Of a stretch of 64,000 nt of DNA, positions 11,673-22,699 are shown in pieces (the first letter of the stretch is position 1; every line of letters starts with the position of its first letter). The DNA is taken from the NCBI RefSeq assembly GCF_003255815.1, contig NC_037689.1, positions 140,409,356 to 140,473,355 of the forward strand, written 5' to 3'. Made by a program: the position numbers and the translations under genes. The DNA comes from Theropithecus gelada (taxonomy: Eukaryota > Chordata > Mammalia > Primates > Cercopithecidae). A model generated the notes under the pieces. The model saw nothing but the letters and a program-made list of their open reading frames with translations, was not told where the DNA came from and did no database searches.

Positions 11673-12588
11673 GCCTTATTTTTAATTATTATTTTTAGTT
11701 CTGGGATACATCTGCAGGATGTGCAGGTTTGTTACATAGATAAATGTATGCCATAGTGGTTTACTGCATATCTCAACCCTCCTTCTAGGGGCACCTCTGA
11801 GGGTTATCAGTGCTCTGCCCATAAACCCCTGGCTGGGGATGCTGAGATTCCCACAGGGAGGGCCTGTCCAGTGAGGAGTGGATCCAAGTCCTCATCTCAC
11901 TGGTGCCCGTGGCAACGGAAAGCCTCTGACAATGATGGCAACCGCCCCTTCCCTCAGAAAACTCCGTCTTCTTAGGCAGTTTCTTGCTGGCTGTGCTGAC
12001 TTTGGATGGGGGCTGATTCCAAGCCAGTGGGTTCTGGCCTGTGGAGTTCTATGGGAGTGAGGCTACTTGGCTCCGTGGCTTCAGCCCCCTCTTTACAAGA
12101 TTGGATGGATCTCCTACCTCACGGGATTTCCCAGAGCTGGAGTATGCTAATACTCCTGTGTTTCAGTGCCTGCTTAAAGTGGCCACCTACCCAAGCAACT
12201 GCCGTGATTCTCCACAGCTTTGTTCTTGGGACCGAAGGCTCTGGTAGCGTGGGCTCAGGAGGGGACTTCCTGATTCGGAGGTTGCAAGGGTCTGTGGGAA
12301 AAACCTGGTTTTCAGGGAGGAGAAGCTAGGTCCGTCACCCTCTTCCCGCTTGGGGGAGGGAGCTCCCTTTGCCACGTGGGTAGGGTTGCATCTGGGTAGG
12401 GTCTTGCTCCACCCTGCTTTTGTTCAGTCTCCGAGGGTCATGCCTGCGAGGGTCATGCCTGCCACCTAGTCAGTCTCTTAAGGCAACTTTGGTACTTCAA
12501 TTGAAGATGCAGAGTTGACTTGCCGTTTTCTACCTTCTCGGTGGGAACTACAGAGAAGAGTCGCCTCTATTCAGCCATCTTGGCTCCA
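11673..12588 (-). mobile_element. short L1 with 5' UTR joined directly to 3' end
   Basis: On the minus strand the element begins near 12588 with 'ggagccaagatggctgaata', the start of a primate L1 5' UTR, and runs about 790 bases through GC-richer leader sequence. At about 11785 it jumps to the last hundred or so bases of an L1 3' UTR ('aacaaacctgcacatcctgc', 'atgtatcccagaac') and an A-rich tail. ORF1 and ORF2 are absent. Flanking 'ttgttatttttt' occurs at 11661-11672 and again at 12922-12933, the right-hand copy having been displaced by the AluY. This indicates a single insertion of an already short element into the older L1. Confidence 0.8.
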
Positions 12589-12594
12589 CCTTGT

Positions 12595-12600
<6 letters not shown>

Positions 12601-12636
<36 letters not shown>

Positions 12637-12915
12637 AGACAGAGTCTCGCTTAGTCGCCCAGGCTGGAGTGCAGTGGCGCGATCTCGGCTCACTGCAAGC
12701 TCCGCCTCCCGGGTTCACGCCATTCTCCTGCCTCAGCCTCCGAGTAGCTGGGACTACAGGCGCCCGCCGCTTCGCCCGGCTAATTTTTTGCATTTTTAGT
12801 AGAGACGGGGTTTCACCATGTTAGCCAGGATGGTCTCGATCTCCTGACCTCGTGATCCGCCCGCCTCGGCCTCCCAAAGTGCTGGGATTACAGGCGTGAG
12901 CCACCGCGCCCGGCC
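12601..12915 (-). mobile_element. young AluY SINE
   Basis: Near-consensus full-length AluY in reverse: 'ctcactgcaagctccgcctc', 'cctgacctcgtgatccgccc' and the terminus 'ccaccgcgcccggcc', with most CpGs kept. The A tail appears as an unbroken run of 39 T at 12597-12635. The target duplication 'caccttgttatttt' is at 12587-12600 and 12918-12931. It inserted at the 5' edge of the short L1, within that element's own duplication. An incidental open frame at 12591-12824 is only Alu sequence. Confidence 0.97.
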
Positions 12916-13099
12916 CACACCTTGTTATTTTTTATTGACTTACTGTATAGTCTTTCTATTTAGGATAACAGTAGTTTACACTCCAGGATTACAGTGTTAT
13001 GATATTCCATGTTTTTCTGTGTACTCTCTACCAGTGAGTTTTGTACCTTCGGTTTATTATTTATTGCTCATTAACGTTCTTTTCTTTATGACTGATATA

Positions 13100-14450
13100 C
13101 TTCCTTTAGCATTTCTTCCAGGACAAGTCTGATGTTGATGAAATTGCTCAGATTTTGTGTCTGGGAAAGTCTTTATTTCTCCTTCATGGTTGAAGGATAT
13201 TTTCACCAGATGTACTAATCTAGGGTAAAAAAAATAAAATAAAAATAAAAAAAACTTTTCCCATCAATATTTCAAATGTGCCTTGTCAGTCTCTCCTGGG
13301 CTCTACGATATTCACTGGAAATTACTGTTGCCAGATGTATTGGAGCTCCATTATATGTTATTTATTTCTTTTCTCTTGCTACCTTAATGATCCTTTCTTA
13401 GTCCTTGATCTTTTGGAGTTTGATTATCAAATTCCTTGAAGCTGTCTTCTTTGGGTTAAATCTGCTTGGTGTTCTATAATCTTGTTTTATGTGGATGCTG
13501 ATACCATTCTTTAGGTTTGGAAAGTTCTCTATTATCCCTTTAAATAAACTTTCTATCCCCATCTCTTTGTCTACCTCCTATGTAAGGCCAATAATTCTTA
13601 CATTTGTCCTTTTTGAGCCATTTTCTTTCTTTTCTTTTTGAGATGCAGTCTCTCTCCGTCTCCCAGGATGGAATGCAGTGGTGAGATGGCTCGCTGCAAC
13701 CTCCACCTCCCAGGTTCAAGTGATTCTCCTACCTCAGCCTCCTGCGTAGCTAGGATTACAGGCACATGTCACCACGCCCCGCTATTTTTGTATTTTTAGT
13801 AGAGACAGGGTTTTGCCATGATGGCCAGGCTGGTCTTGAACTCCTGACCTCAGGTGACCTGCCCACCTCGGCCTCCCAAAATGCTGGGATTACAGGTGTG
13901 AGCCACCACACCCGGACTTTTGGAGCTATTTTCTAGATCCTGTAGCTGTGCTACATTTTTTAAGATCTTTTTTTCTTTTGTCTCCTCTGACTGTGTATTT
14001 TCAAATAACCTGTCTTCAAGCTCACTGATTTCTTCTGCTTGATCAGTTCTGCTATTACAAGACTTTGTTGCATTCTTCAATATACCAGTTACATTTTTAA
14101 CTCCACACTTCCTGCTTGATTATTTTTTTAATTATTTTAATCTCTTTATTACATTTTTCTGACAAAATTCAGAGTTTCTTATCTGTGTTATCCTGCATTT
14201 CTTTCAGGTTTCCTCAGCATAGCCGTTTTGAATTATCTGTCTGAAAAGTCACATATCTCTGCTTCTCAAAAATTGTCCCCTGGTGTCTTACTTAATTCAT
14301 TTGGTGAGGTCATGTTTTTCTGGATGTTGTTGATACTAGTAGATGTTTTGCAGTGTCTGGGCATTGAAGAGTTAGGTATTTATTGTAGTCTTCACTTTCT
14401 AGGTTTATTTGTAGCCATTCTCCTTGGAAAGGCTTTCCAGATATTTGAAA
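13100..14450 (-). pseudogene. L1 ORF1 remnant
   Basis: The minus-strand frame within 13917-14080 includes RTDQAEEISELEDRLFE and SEETKEKK, recognisable as the L1 ORF1 coiled-coil region (an RNA-binding chaperone in live elements). The 13100-13600 part continues into the RRM and C-terminal region at nucleotide level. An AluS at 13621-13916 interrupts it. It is not functional; the outer limits are estimates. Confidence 0.75.
13621..13916 (-). mobile_element. AluS SINE inside L1 ORF1 region
   Basis: Reverse Alu with 'actcctgacctcaggtga' and 'ccaccacacccgg', of AluS type. It splits the L1 ORF1 region. The flanks, 'tttttgagcca' on the left (13610-13620) and 'ttttggagcta' on the right (13918-13928), are near matches and represent the target duplication. 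More mutated than the AluY at 12601. Confidence 0.93.
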
Positions 14451-16340
14451 AGACTTGGATGGTGTTATCAAAACTGTTTCTGCTTTAGAGGGCGTGCCAA
14501 GCCCAGTAACACTATGTTTCTTGCAGACTCATTGATGGTCTTGGACAATATCTGGGAGAATTGTGGAGACTCTTGTTCTCTTTTCTTACTCTTCCTCAAA
14601 CATACAGAGTCTCTTTCTCTGTTCTGCATCACCTAAAGCTGGTATTAGAGTAATACAAGTTCCCTTGTGGCCACTACCACTATGACTGTGCTGGGTCAGA
14701 CCTGAAGGCAGTACAGCACTAGGTCTCACCCATGGCCTACTGTAACCATGCCCTGGCTATGGCCATGTTTCCTCAAGGGTCTGAGGCTCTGCAGTCACAC
14801 ATGCCAAAGCCCATTAGGCTAATGTTCTCCCTTCAGGGCAATAAGTTTCTCCCTGCCCTGGCTGGTTCCAGAGATGTCATCCAGGAATCAGGGAGTAGGG
14901 TAATAAACCTTAGAAGTCTCGTTGATGTTCTATTTATTTTTTAGTACCTGGGTGGGGAGACACAGTGTTTTCCCCTCTTTCTTCCCCTTTCCAAAGGCAA
15001 GGAGCTTCACCCTGTAGCCACCAGCACCACGGGCCGTAGGGAGTACTGCCGGACTGCTGCTGATTTTTCCTTAAGGCCCAAGGACTTTGAGGTCAGCTTT
15101 TGGTGAACGCTGCCTAGCTGGAACTCACACTTCTGGGCAGTGGGCTCCCTTCTGGCCCAGGGCTGGTCCAAAGATGCCATCCAAGAGTCAAGTCCTGGAA
15201 TTGGGGACCCCAAGAGCCGGGTTGCTGCTCTATTCTTCTGTGGCCATGCTGGTACATAAGGTGCAAGACAATGTCTCCTTTAATTTACCCTCTCCGTTTG
15301 TCAAGCAGTAGAAGTTTCATCTTACAGCCGCCACAGCTAGTAACATATTGAGTCTCACCTGAAGACAGTAATTCTCAGAGGCTCACCCAAGGTCATCAGT
15401 GTAGTACCTGGGTATCACTACTGGTAACTAAGGCCCAAGAGCTCTTTATTTAATAGATGATGAATCCTGTCAGGATTGGGTTTTTCCCTTAAAAGCAGTG
15501 GATTCTCTTCTGCTCCGAGGTATGTCTAGAAATGTTGTCTGGGATCTGGGGCCTGGAAAGGCAGCCTCATGACTCTGCCCAGTGCCTTATCCTGCTGTGA
15601 CTGAGTTGACATCCAAGATGCAATAAAAAAAAATCCTTCCCACTCTTCCCTCTCCTCTCCTCAAGCAGAAAAAAAGGGTCTGTTTGGAGCCATGAACTGT
15701 GAAGCCTGGGTCTGGGGGGTAGGATTGATGCCAACACTCTCTTGGCCATGCCAGCTGGTGTCTCAGTGGGTTACATGCCCTCCCCCAACCCCTGACCTTA
15801 TCCCCTGTCTCTAAGCCCAGCTCAGCACTAGGGCTTGCCTAGGAGTTGTAGACCTTATGACCTAGACTGCCTTTAAAGTTTAATTAGAGCACAGAGCATT
15901 TTACCATGTGGTGGTGAGGTTTATAGGAACTCAAGATCAGCTTGCTAGGATTGACAATTCCCCTCTGGCTAGGGCCGGTTTAAATGCTCCCTGCATGGGT
16001 GGGTGATAGCTCAGTTTGGTCTGGTTCTCCTTTCTGCTCTAATAGGACAGCAATGAGTTCAATACCTCACAGTTGGCTGTGCTCTATCTCCCCCAGCACC
16101 CAGAGACACTCTTAGCACCATGCAGGCACTGGTGGGTGTTGGGGAAGTTGGTGTCGTTGATCCTGTTTCTTTTACCTCTTCAGTGCCTATTTCAGCTATA
16201 TGGAGTTAAAACCAGGCACGATGAAGGCTCACATGATTTTTGATTCTTGTGATGTTGTTTTTTTCTGTGTAGGTAGTCATTAAATTGGTGTCCTTTCATG
16301 GGGGACGACTGGTGGATCTTTCTATTCTGCCATCTTGCCA

Positions 16341-17705
16341 CTGTTCAAATTTCTCGATGCTAAAGATTCTTTACATCTTAGCAAAGTGCCTGAAACTATC
16401 TGAAATAAATGAATGAATTAAAAATTACTCAATCAAATATATAAAGTAATTGTGCACCATATCCTCTCAACACAGATGCCCCTGAAATTTATTTCAAAAA
16501 GTATGATCAAGATCAAAATTCCTGATGCTTCCTTCAGATATTTTTATCTTAAAAACACGGAAACCAAAACCAGCTGTTCTCAATAGACTGGAAGAGCACA
16601 GCAGAGCCGTTTAATTTCTAGGCAGTCATCTTAAAGGCACATGGCTCTTGAACTGGTGTCTGTTATTCTCATCACATATTTGATAATGCTTACAGGAACC
16701 ACAACAAGTTGAATAAGATTAAATAAATTAACTCATGTCTGAAATAGGCACTCCTAATTTACATAATATGTAGCACTTCTGACAAAAGTTACCACCTATG
16801 AAATCTATTAATTTTTCAGCATATTTTTATTATTAAAAGAAAATTCAGGATGTGGTTTTAAAATAAATGTCAAATTAAAACTCTATCTGACATTCTGCAG
16901 TGTCGTAAGTCCAAAAGGATTTATTTTTATATCTGAAGTGAATACAAACTAATAAAGTAAAATTTCTGTGTGATTTCTCCAATGAATTCAATGATCTGAC
17001 TCTGACATCATTTCCCTTAGAAGAGTTCTAAAGGCATTTTGAGCAATGACACCATTATAAGGCTATGTGTATATTCTACCAGGGAGACTACGTGGAAGAA
17101 TAACACTCATTTAGATGTATAAATCATGTTTTGTTTCCCTTTAAAATGTCCAGTTATTTCTATTGCTGCCTCCTCCATACTCTTATATATCTTTTTAATG
17201 CCTATCTGCAGATTTTCCTAAAAATAAATGTACTGTTGGGAAAAATGCCTTTGAAATACCAGGTTCAAGATAGTCCTTTCCAATTAATAAAGTTAAGATA
17301 GTATTAAAAGTTCCTACTTGTTAGAGTTATGTAAATAAGATTCATGCTGAGTGTTGGCAGGCAGCTATAATGAAAAAAAAGGCCTACACTAGGACTCAGA
17401 CACCTTAATTCTAGAATTGGTTTTACTTTGTAATATCAAGAAAATGTGGATAAGCCACTTAATAATTACATTCACTCATTCTTCCGTTGCTCATTTATTC
17501 ATTCACTTACCTCCACTGCATTTTTTAAAACATGAAATGCTCACTAAAGTGTTGTCACTTTAGGGATTAAAAAAAACTGGTAAAATATAGTCTCTTCTCA
17601 AAAAGTGTTTGCAAGTGAGTGAATAAAATTACAAACTTTTTCAACATTAAAATGAAAAAACTCCTACCTGCCCTACTTACCTTATTAATGCATTGTATCT
17701 AATGA
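16341..17705. other. unassigned AT-rich sequence
   Basis: No gene is seen. There are faint hints of old repeats: 16375-16430 resembles an L2 3' end, and 17395-17510 could be MIR-like. Neither is firm enough to list separately. Confidence 0.5.
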
Positions 17706-17710
17706 AACGG

Positions 17711-18101
17711 TGCTATGGCTTAAACACAGTTTGTCCCCACCAAAACTCATGTTGAAGCTTGGTACCCAATGTAGCAGTGTTGGCATGGGATGCCTTTAAG
17801 AGGTGTTTAGCTTGTTAAGATAGATAAATGTCCTCTCAAGACTGGATTAGCGCTTGTGGAAATTGACTATTTCCCAGGGAGGTTGTCTCTCCTGTTGGCC
17901 TCTTTGCATGTGTGCACTTTCCCTTCTGCTTCTCGTCTATATTATGACACAGCACGAGGACTTCACCAGAAGCCTACCAGATGCATCTGCCCAACCTTGG
18001 GCCTCCCAGCCTCCAGAATTGTGAACTAAAAAGACCTCTTTCTTTTCTAAATTATCCAGTCTCAGGTTTTCTGTTAGAGCAACAGAACAGTGACTAAGAC
18101 A
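17711..18101 (+). mobile_element. MaLR-type LTR (MLT1/MST class)
   Basis: Starts 'tgctatggcttaaacacag', with 'ccaccaaaactcatgttgaa' and 'cccaatgtagcagtgttgg'. It ends 'cagcctccagaattgtgaac', an 'aattatccagtctcaggttt' block and 'cagtgactaagaca'. The target duplication is unclear (AACGG against AAGGC). It is a noncoding solo LTR; subfamily not assigned. Confidence 0.8.
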
Positions 18102-18175
18102 AAGGCCTTATGTGAAACTGCTTTATGAAGTATAAGTTACTATCCACATATTCAGGAATTAATATAAGATGCTAT

Positions 18176-18245
18176 CTTCGTCTGTTCAAGCTGCTAGAAT
18201 AAACTACCATAGATTCGGTGGCTTATAAGCAAAAGCTACATTCAT
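18176..18245 (-). mobile_element. MaLR LTR fragment
   Basis: Reads 'tcgtctgttcaagctgctag', then 'aaactaccatagattcggtg' and 'gcttataagc', the reverse complement of the 3' end of an MLT1-type LTR. Only about 70 bases remain. Confidence 0.55.
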
Positions 18246-18824
18246 TAAATCTGGTGTATTAGTACAGGATTTTTTTGTCTTTAAGTGCTTGTTTTGTTAG
18301 TTTCATTTAAAGAGCTTGAGAACATGGAGGTAGGACAAAAAAGAGAAGAGGAGTAAGGATTTAGAATAACAGATAACGAGGGTGAGAATGTAAAAGAAGG
18401 AGTAGGGAAGAAGTTATGTTGAGGTCTAGAAGAGGAGTGTTGTGAAAAGGAAGAGGCTTTGAAACCATGGGAGGTGCCCTCAAAGCAAGAGTACAAGAAT
18501 CCCCGAGGGAGGGGGAGTGAAAGAAAGGGAAGATGGAGTGGAGTATAAGAATGTGAATGACATAGTTTTGTTCTGAGTGGTTTCTCAAAAATAGATGGAA
18601 ATTTTTCTTAGTGTAAAGCAGCAGACTTCAGTTCCTATCTAGCTCAATTTTTTTTTAGTTGCAAGAAAGTAGTAACAAAAGTACACACCAAGAAGATCAA
18701 CATTAAGGAAAAAATAGATTTGTGATAAGAACACAGGACAATCACACAGAAATCTTTGCAAGAAATAAAGCTAGAATTTATAGAAAATAGGAAATGATCA
18801 GGCTATTTTTCTCCTTACTTTTTC
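18246..18824. other. unassigned purine-rich sequence
   Basis: G/A-rich on the plus strand around 18300-18560 (many GAG and GGA runs). The minus-strand frames at 18281-18588 are pyrimidine-rich artefacts. No gene or named repeat is seen. Confidence 0.45.
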
Positions 18825-18935
18825 TTGACTGTCTCCCTCTCTTTCTCCCTCCTCTCATTCTCTCTCTCTGTCTCTCTCTCTATCTCTGTCTCTCCCTCCC
18901 TTCCCCCTTTTCTCTTTCCTTTTCTTCCTGCCATG
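18825..18935. repeat. polypyrimidine (TC)n-rich tract
   Basis: About 110 bases almost wholly C and T, dominated by CTCTCT units broken by A and G. It encodes an artefactual Ser/Leu-rich frame. Confidence 0.85.
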
Positions 18936-19074
18936 TTCTTTTACCCTGAGGCCACGTGGGATCTCTTCTCAGCTTCTTTCTCTATATCAGCCATGTTCCT
19001 TCCTCTCTACAGACTATTTTAACTGTTTGCATGTGGGCTACCACATGCCTGCTCCCAGCTCTACGGGGCTTTTC

Positions 19075-19315
19075 TGAGTGGATTCAGGAGGCCTGGGTTC
19101 AAATCCTGAATCCACTTTATCTGTGTCACTTTGGTCAAGTTGCTCTGGAACCTCTATGTTCCTCCATTTCCGTATCTGTAAAATGGAGGTGATAAAAACA
19201 CCAACTTTTGACTGGATTGCGGTGAAGATGAAGTATGTTAATTTATGTAAAATGCTTTAGGAAGTGCTTGGCCCCAGTAAGTACTTCACAAATTATTTTA
19301 TATCATCATTATGTC
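19075..19315 (-). mobile_element. MIR SINE
   Basis: Reverse MIR: 'gcctgggttcaaatcctgaa', then 'tctgtgtcactttggtcaag', 'tttccgtatctgtaaaatgg' and a 'cagtaagtacttcacaaa' end. It nearly spans the element. The short frames here are incidental. Confidence 0.85.
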
Positions 19316-19369
19316 AATTAGGCTCTCCAGAGAAAATCAACTCGGGCTTTTTAGCCAATTCCAGTTTTC

Positions 19370-19530
19370 TAAAGGAGAGACTGTTCAGATTGGACACTAA
19401 CTTGCTGTCCAACCTTGACCAACACCCTTCCATACTAAGCATTTCAGTTTCTTCAAAAATAAAATCAGAGGGTGGAATTTGATGTATCCAAACTATGTGT
19501 TAGTTAAGATTCTGTGATTCTATTAAATGG
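19370..19530 (-). mobile_element. MIR-family fragment (MIR3-like)
   Basis: Contains 'agtttcttcaaaaataaaat' followed by a gagggtggaattt block and 'gattctgtgattctatta', which fits the 3' part of MIR variants such as MIR3. Divergent. Confidence 0.5.
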
Positions 19531-20330
19531 TTTCCCTTTAATTGAACAAATTCAGACATGCATTAAATCTTATTTACTATGTAGTTCCTAGGATCCTTTA
19601 TAAATAATACACATTAAGCACTTAAGTTCCAAAATTAAAGGTAAATGTAAATCACAACAGATATAAATATATTCTCAAGTTCCCCACTATCTGCACCCAA
19701 CTCCTGGGGGAAGGAGGTTAAATTTAGTTACATTTCTGTAAGGCTTTAAAACAGAAAGCATTGATTTGGCGTACCAAATACATCCCATAATAAATATGCA
19801 TTTGCTTAGAAACCGAAGCAGTTTTAATAGAGACTGGCTGGAAGAATTAAAATGGAAAAGAAAATCTGCAAGAAGAAATGAGTGGAGGAATGAAGAATTA
19901 GCAATCTGCATAGTTTCTGTTAGTACCTATTAGGAAAACAGAATCTGGCCATGTGGTGCCATTATTCCACAGGCTGATGAGATTAGCAGAGAGGGGGTAA
20001 CTGTAAATAAATGTAACTGTATTTTTCACTTTGGATTGTGCTATGTGTTTCCAAAGGGAAAGCATCCCTCCTGACCATGTAATTTTCTTGCTATGCACAC
20101 AACACCAGAGGACATTACCAACCTTGGAAAACTGAGACGCAGCATACCGATTAATAAACTAGTTTAGTGCAAGGCCCCCCTGGTGGGATTTTCAGAGCTG
20201 CCAGATCGAAAGCGCTGCCAGTTTACAAAAGGAGACGCTTCATTAGCTAAAGCCAATAGAGGCTCCTTCTCCAGCCAAAGCTCCTAACTTCACAGGGAAA
20301 TGAAAGCTGCTCATCTGTGGGTTGGGAGGG
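19531..20330. other. unassigned sequence with possible conserved block
   Basis: No gene and no repeat that I recognise. The part at 19930-20330 is less AT-rich, keeps several CpGs (20140-20240) and has TAAT-type motifs. This is the look of a conserved noncoding element, but conservation cannot be judged from one sequence. Confidence 0.4.
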
Positions 20331-20346
20331 TGTGTGTGTGTGTGTG
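20331..20346. repeat. short (TG)8 microsatellite
   Basis: Eight TG units followed by a GGTGG-rich stretch to 20363. Confidence 0.9.
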
Positions 20347-20669
20347 GGTGGGTGGTGGTGGGCTGTTGTATATTCAGAGTGTTCTCTAAAGCACTTTAGA
20401 AATCTCAAAAAATATTTGGATTATCCATAATGCTTTAATTGTAAAAAACTACTTGCTTAAATGTGTTATTCTTTTTCCTTTAGTTATTCATTGATTAGTT
20501 ATAGTGACCGAAAACACCGAACTCTAAATATCTGTGTATAGGAGTTCATAAAAAGGTCATGGTTAATGGAAATAGAAAAAGGGACATTGCTGCAACCATT
20601 TCAAAAATGTCAATCTAATTTTGACTCCTTGTAAATCTAATTTTTACCCATCACATATTTAAAATTATA

Positions 20670-20870
20670 TTAAAATGTGTGTGGGGAGTAACTGCTTAGT
20701 GGGTATGGAGTTTGCTTTTAGGGTAATAAAGATGTTTTGAAACTAGATAAAGGTGGAAGTTGTACAACATTGTGAGTGTATTAAATGTTACTGAATTGCA
20801 ATCTTTAAAATGGTTAATTCATGTTATGTGAACTTCACATTAATAAAAATAAATAACAAAAAGTGTGCAA
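20670..20870 (+). mobile_element. old L1 (L1M) 3' end
   Basis: Matches the L1M 3' UTR: 'ggggagtaactgcttagtgg', 'aataaagatgttttgaaact', a 'ttgtacaacattgtgagtg' block and 'actgaattgcaatctttaaa'. It ends in an A-rich tail near 20845-20870. Confidence 0.8.
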
Positions 20871-21194
20871 ATGGCTATTTCTAATAAGTTTATAATTTCT
20901 GTTTTCTTTTGAGTATGATGAAGTTAATATTTTGCAGATTGTAATGAAATGTAAAACTCTTATTCTTTTGGTCCCTCTGGAAGCTACCAGATGTGTTGAA
21001 TGCCAATCTATAAAAAGCACGATTTGAAATGTATCTTGTATGATGTTGCTGAAGTGATATTGCCCCTTCCTTTGAAAGTGACATCTATATTGCATGAAAG
21101 ATTTCTCTTTTTTGTTCCTCCTGAACTCTTAATATTTCATTTGGTGATGGATGCTGATTTAACCCAGAGATGCTGGAGCAACTTGAAGGTAGTA

Positions 21195-21375
21195 TGTTAA
21201 AGTAGGCTGGGTGCACTTGATTTGTGACCCACAAGTGGTAAAACCTAGGGCAAGTCCTATCTCCTTTGTAATAACCAGTTGCCTCATCTGTATAATAAAG
21301 AAGTGAAGTAGATGCTAAGAGCCCTTCCTTTTCTAAAATGAAGATGCTTTGTGGTCTCTGTAAGCAACTTTCCAA
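21195..21375 (-). mobile_element. MIR-family SINE fragment
   Basis: Reverse MIR: 'acctagggcaagtcctatct', then 'ttgcctcatctgtataataa' and 'gagcccttccttttctaaaa'. Divergent and noncoding. Confidence 0.65.
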
Positions 21376-21654
21376 TAACCAGTGTTAGTGTATTTACCGC
21401 GAATATCAACTAGATACCTTGTGTGGGGCTTCGGTTGTACAAATAATTGAAAGGTATGTTTCATACTCTTGTTTATTTTACAGTATGTTATCTCAGTTCC
21501 AAAGCAAAATTAAGTTCTGAGTTGTTTGATACAAGTTACAGTGTTTCAGGCAATCATAAAAGATAAAGATAAATGATGACTGGAGGTATGGATTGCAGAT
21601 GAGTTGGAACTTGAGTTGGACATGGAATAAAGCAGAGGAATTAAATAGGCTGCA

Positions 21655-21800
21655 AAGGAAAGGTCAATTTCCCCTATTCTATAAATGAGGAAATAGAGGT
21701 TCGAAGTTAAAAAGACTTGTACAGTGTTAAATGGCTAGTAAATAATAGAAAGATTTTAACCTTGGCGTTTGTGGTGCTAAAGGCTCTCTCTCCACTTAAC
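21655..21800 (+). mobile_element. MIR SINE fragment
   Basis: Sense MIR: 'ctataaatgaggaaatagag', then 'gacttgtacagtgttaaatg' and 'gctagtaaataatag', with a degraded end near 21800. Confidence 0.7.
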
Positions 21801-21814
21801 ACCTTCCTACTTGT

Positions 21815-22570
21815 ATTATTTCAGTCAATACTTCATTCATTTTACAAGTACATTTAGATTCTACTATGTGTCAGACACCAAGATAAGCGGTGAAGTAGAA
21901 AAGGATACAGGACATACGTGGTCCTTCCCTGATGGAACTCACAGTCTGGTAGAAGAGACAGAAAATAAACAAATAATTATAGAAATTAGAAGTTAAAAAC
22001 TGTGATTAAGAATTATGAAGTAACAGGAGGAGCTGTTAGGAGAGAATAACAGGACTTCCCTAATTCAGATTGGGAGTTCTTGAGGACTTTCTTAAAGAAA
22101 TGATACTGGCCGTGCACGGTGGCCCACGCCTGTAATCCCAGCACTTTGGGAGGCTGAGGCGGGCGGATCACAAGGTCAGGAGATCCAGACCATCCTGGCT
22201 AACACACGCTGAAACCCTGTCTCTTTTAAAAATACAAAAAATTAGCCGGGCGTGGTGGCGGGCGCCAGTAGTCCCAGCTACTCGGGAGGCTGAGGCAGGA
22301 GAATGGTGTGAACCCAAGAGGCGGAGCTTGCAGTGAGCCGAGATCGCACCACTGCACTCCAGCCTGGGCGACAGAGCGAGACTCTATCTCAAAAAAAAAA
22401 AAAAAAGAAAAAGAAAAAGAAATGATATTTACACTGAGAGATGAAGTCAGGTAGAAAGTATGCAGTGAAAAAGTAGTGGGAAAAAGTGTTCTATGCAAAA
22501 AGAAGAGCATGTGTGAAGGACTTGTAGCAGATAAAAGCTTCACTTCTTTCAGAAAAAGAAAGGAAAGCAG
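21815..22570 (-). mobile_element. L2 LINE fragment, split by AluY
   Basis: In plus-strand reading it shows 'cattcattttacaagtacat', 'ctactatgtgtcagacacca' and 'ggaactcacagtctggtaga', the reverse complement of L2. After the Alu it resumes ('gaagagcatgtgtgaagga'). The parts are 21815-22107 and 22428-22570. Confidence 0.75.
22108..22415 (+). mobile_element. AluY SINE inside L2
   Basis: Starts 'ggccgtgcacggtggcccac', has 'tcacaaggtcaggagatcca' and 'ggcggagcttgcagtgagcc', then an A run and AAAAAG units. The target duplication 'aaagaaatgata' is at 22094-22105 and 22416-22427, exact over 12 bases. A minus-strand frame at 22226-22543 is Alu sequence. Confidence 0.95.
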
Positions 22571-22699
22571 TGCAGCTCATGTGCAGACACGAGGAAGCAA
22601 ATAACCAAGAATAAATGTGAAGACGTTCACATTATCTTTAGAAGGCTGCTTGACATCCTGTGACATGTAGTGATTTCAGTTCAGTAGTTTCAGACTACC

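Larger units (their letters stand above)
7195..16340 (-). mobile_element. near full-length L1 (L1PB/L1MA-like), interrupted by later insertions
   Basis: Read on the minus strand, it runs from a 5' terminus near 16340 ('gtggcaagatggcagaatag') through a long 5' UTR (about 14450-16340), an ORF1 remnant (about 13100-14450), ORF2 (about 7590-11325) and a 3' UTR ending in a T-rich stretch near 7195-7245. It is broken by a short L1 at 11673-12588 with its duplication, an AluY at 12601-12915 and an AluS at 13621-13916. Net length without the insertions is about 7.6 kb, which fits older L1 with long 5' ends. All frames carry stops, so the element is dead. I found no convincing target duplication. Confidence 0.9.

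Noticed and set aside
11878..12375. Cluster of 60-107 codon frames in GC-richer DNA
   Set aside because: Lies in the L1 5' UTR, which is GC-rich and noncoding. The GC change is explained by the element.
15007..15749. Frames of 60-74 codons in GC-richer DNA
   Set aside because: Within the 5' UTR of the minus-strand L1. The matching plus-strand L1 at 25664-26644 shows the same kind of frames.
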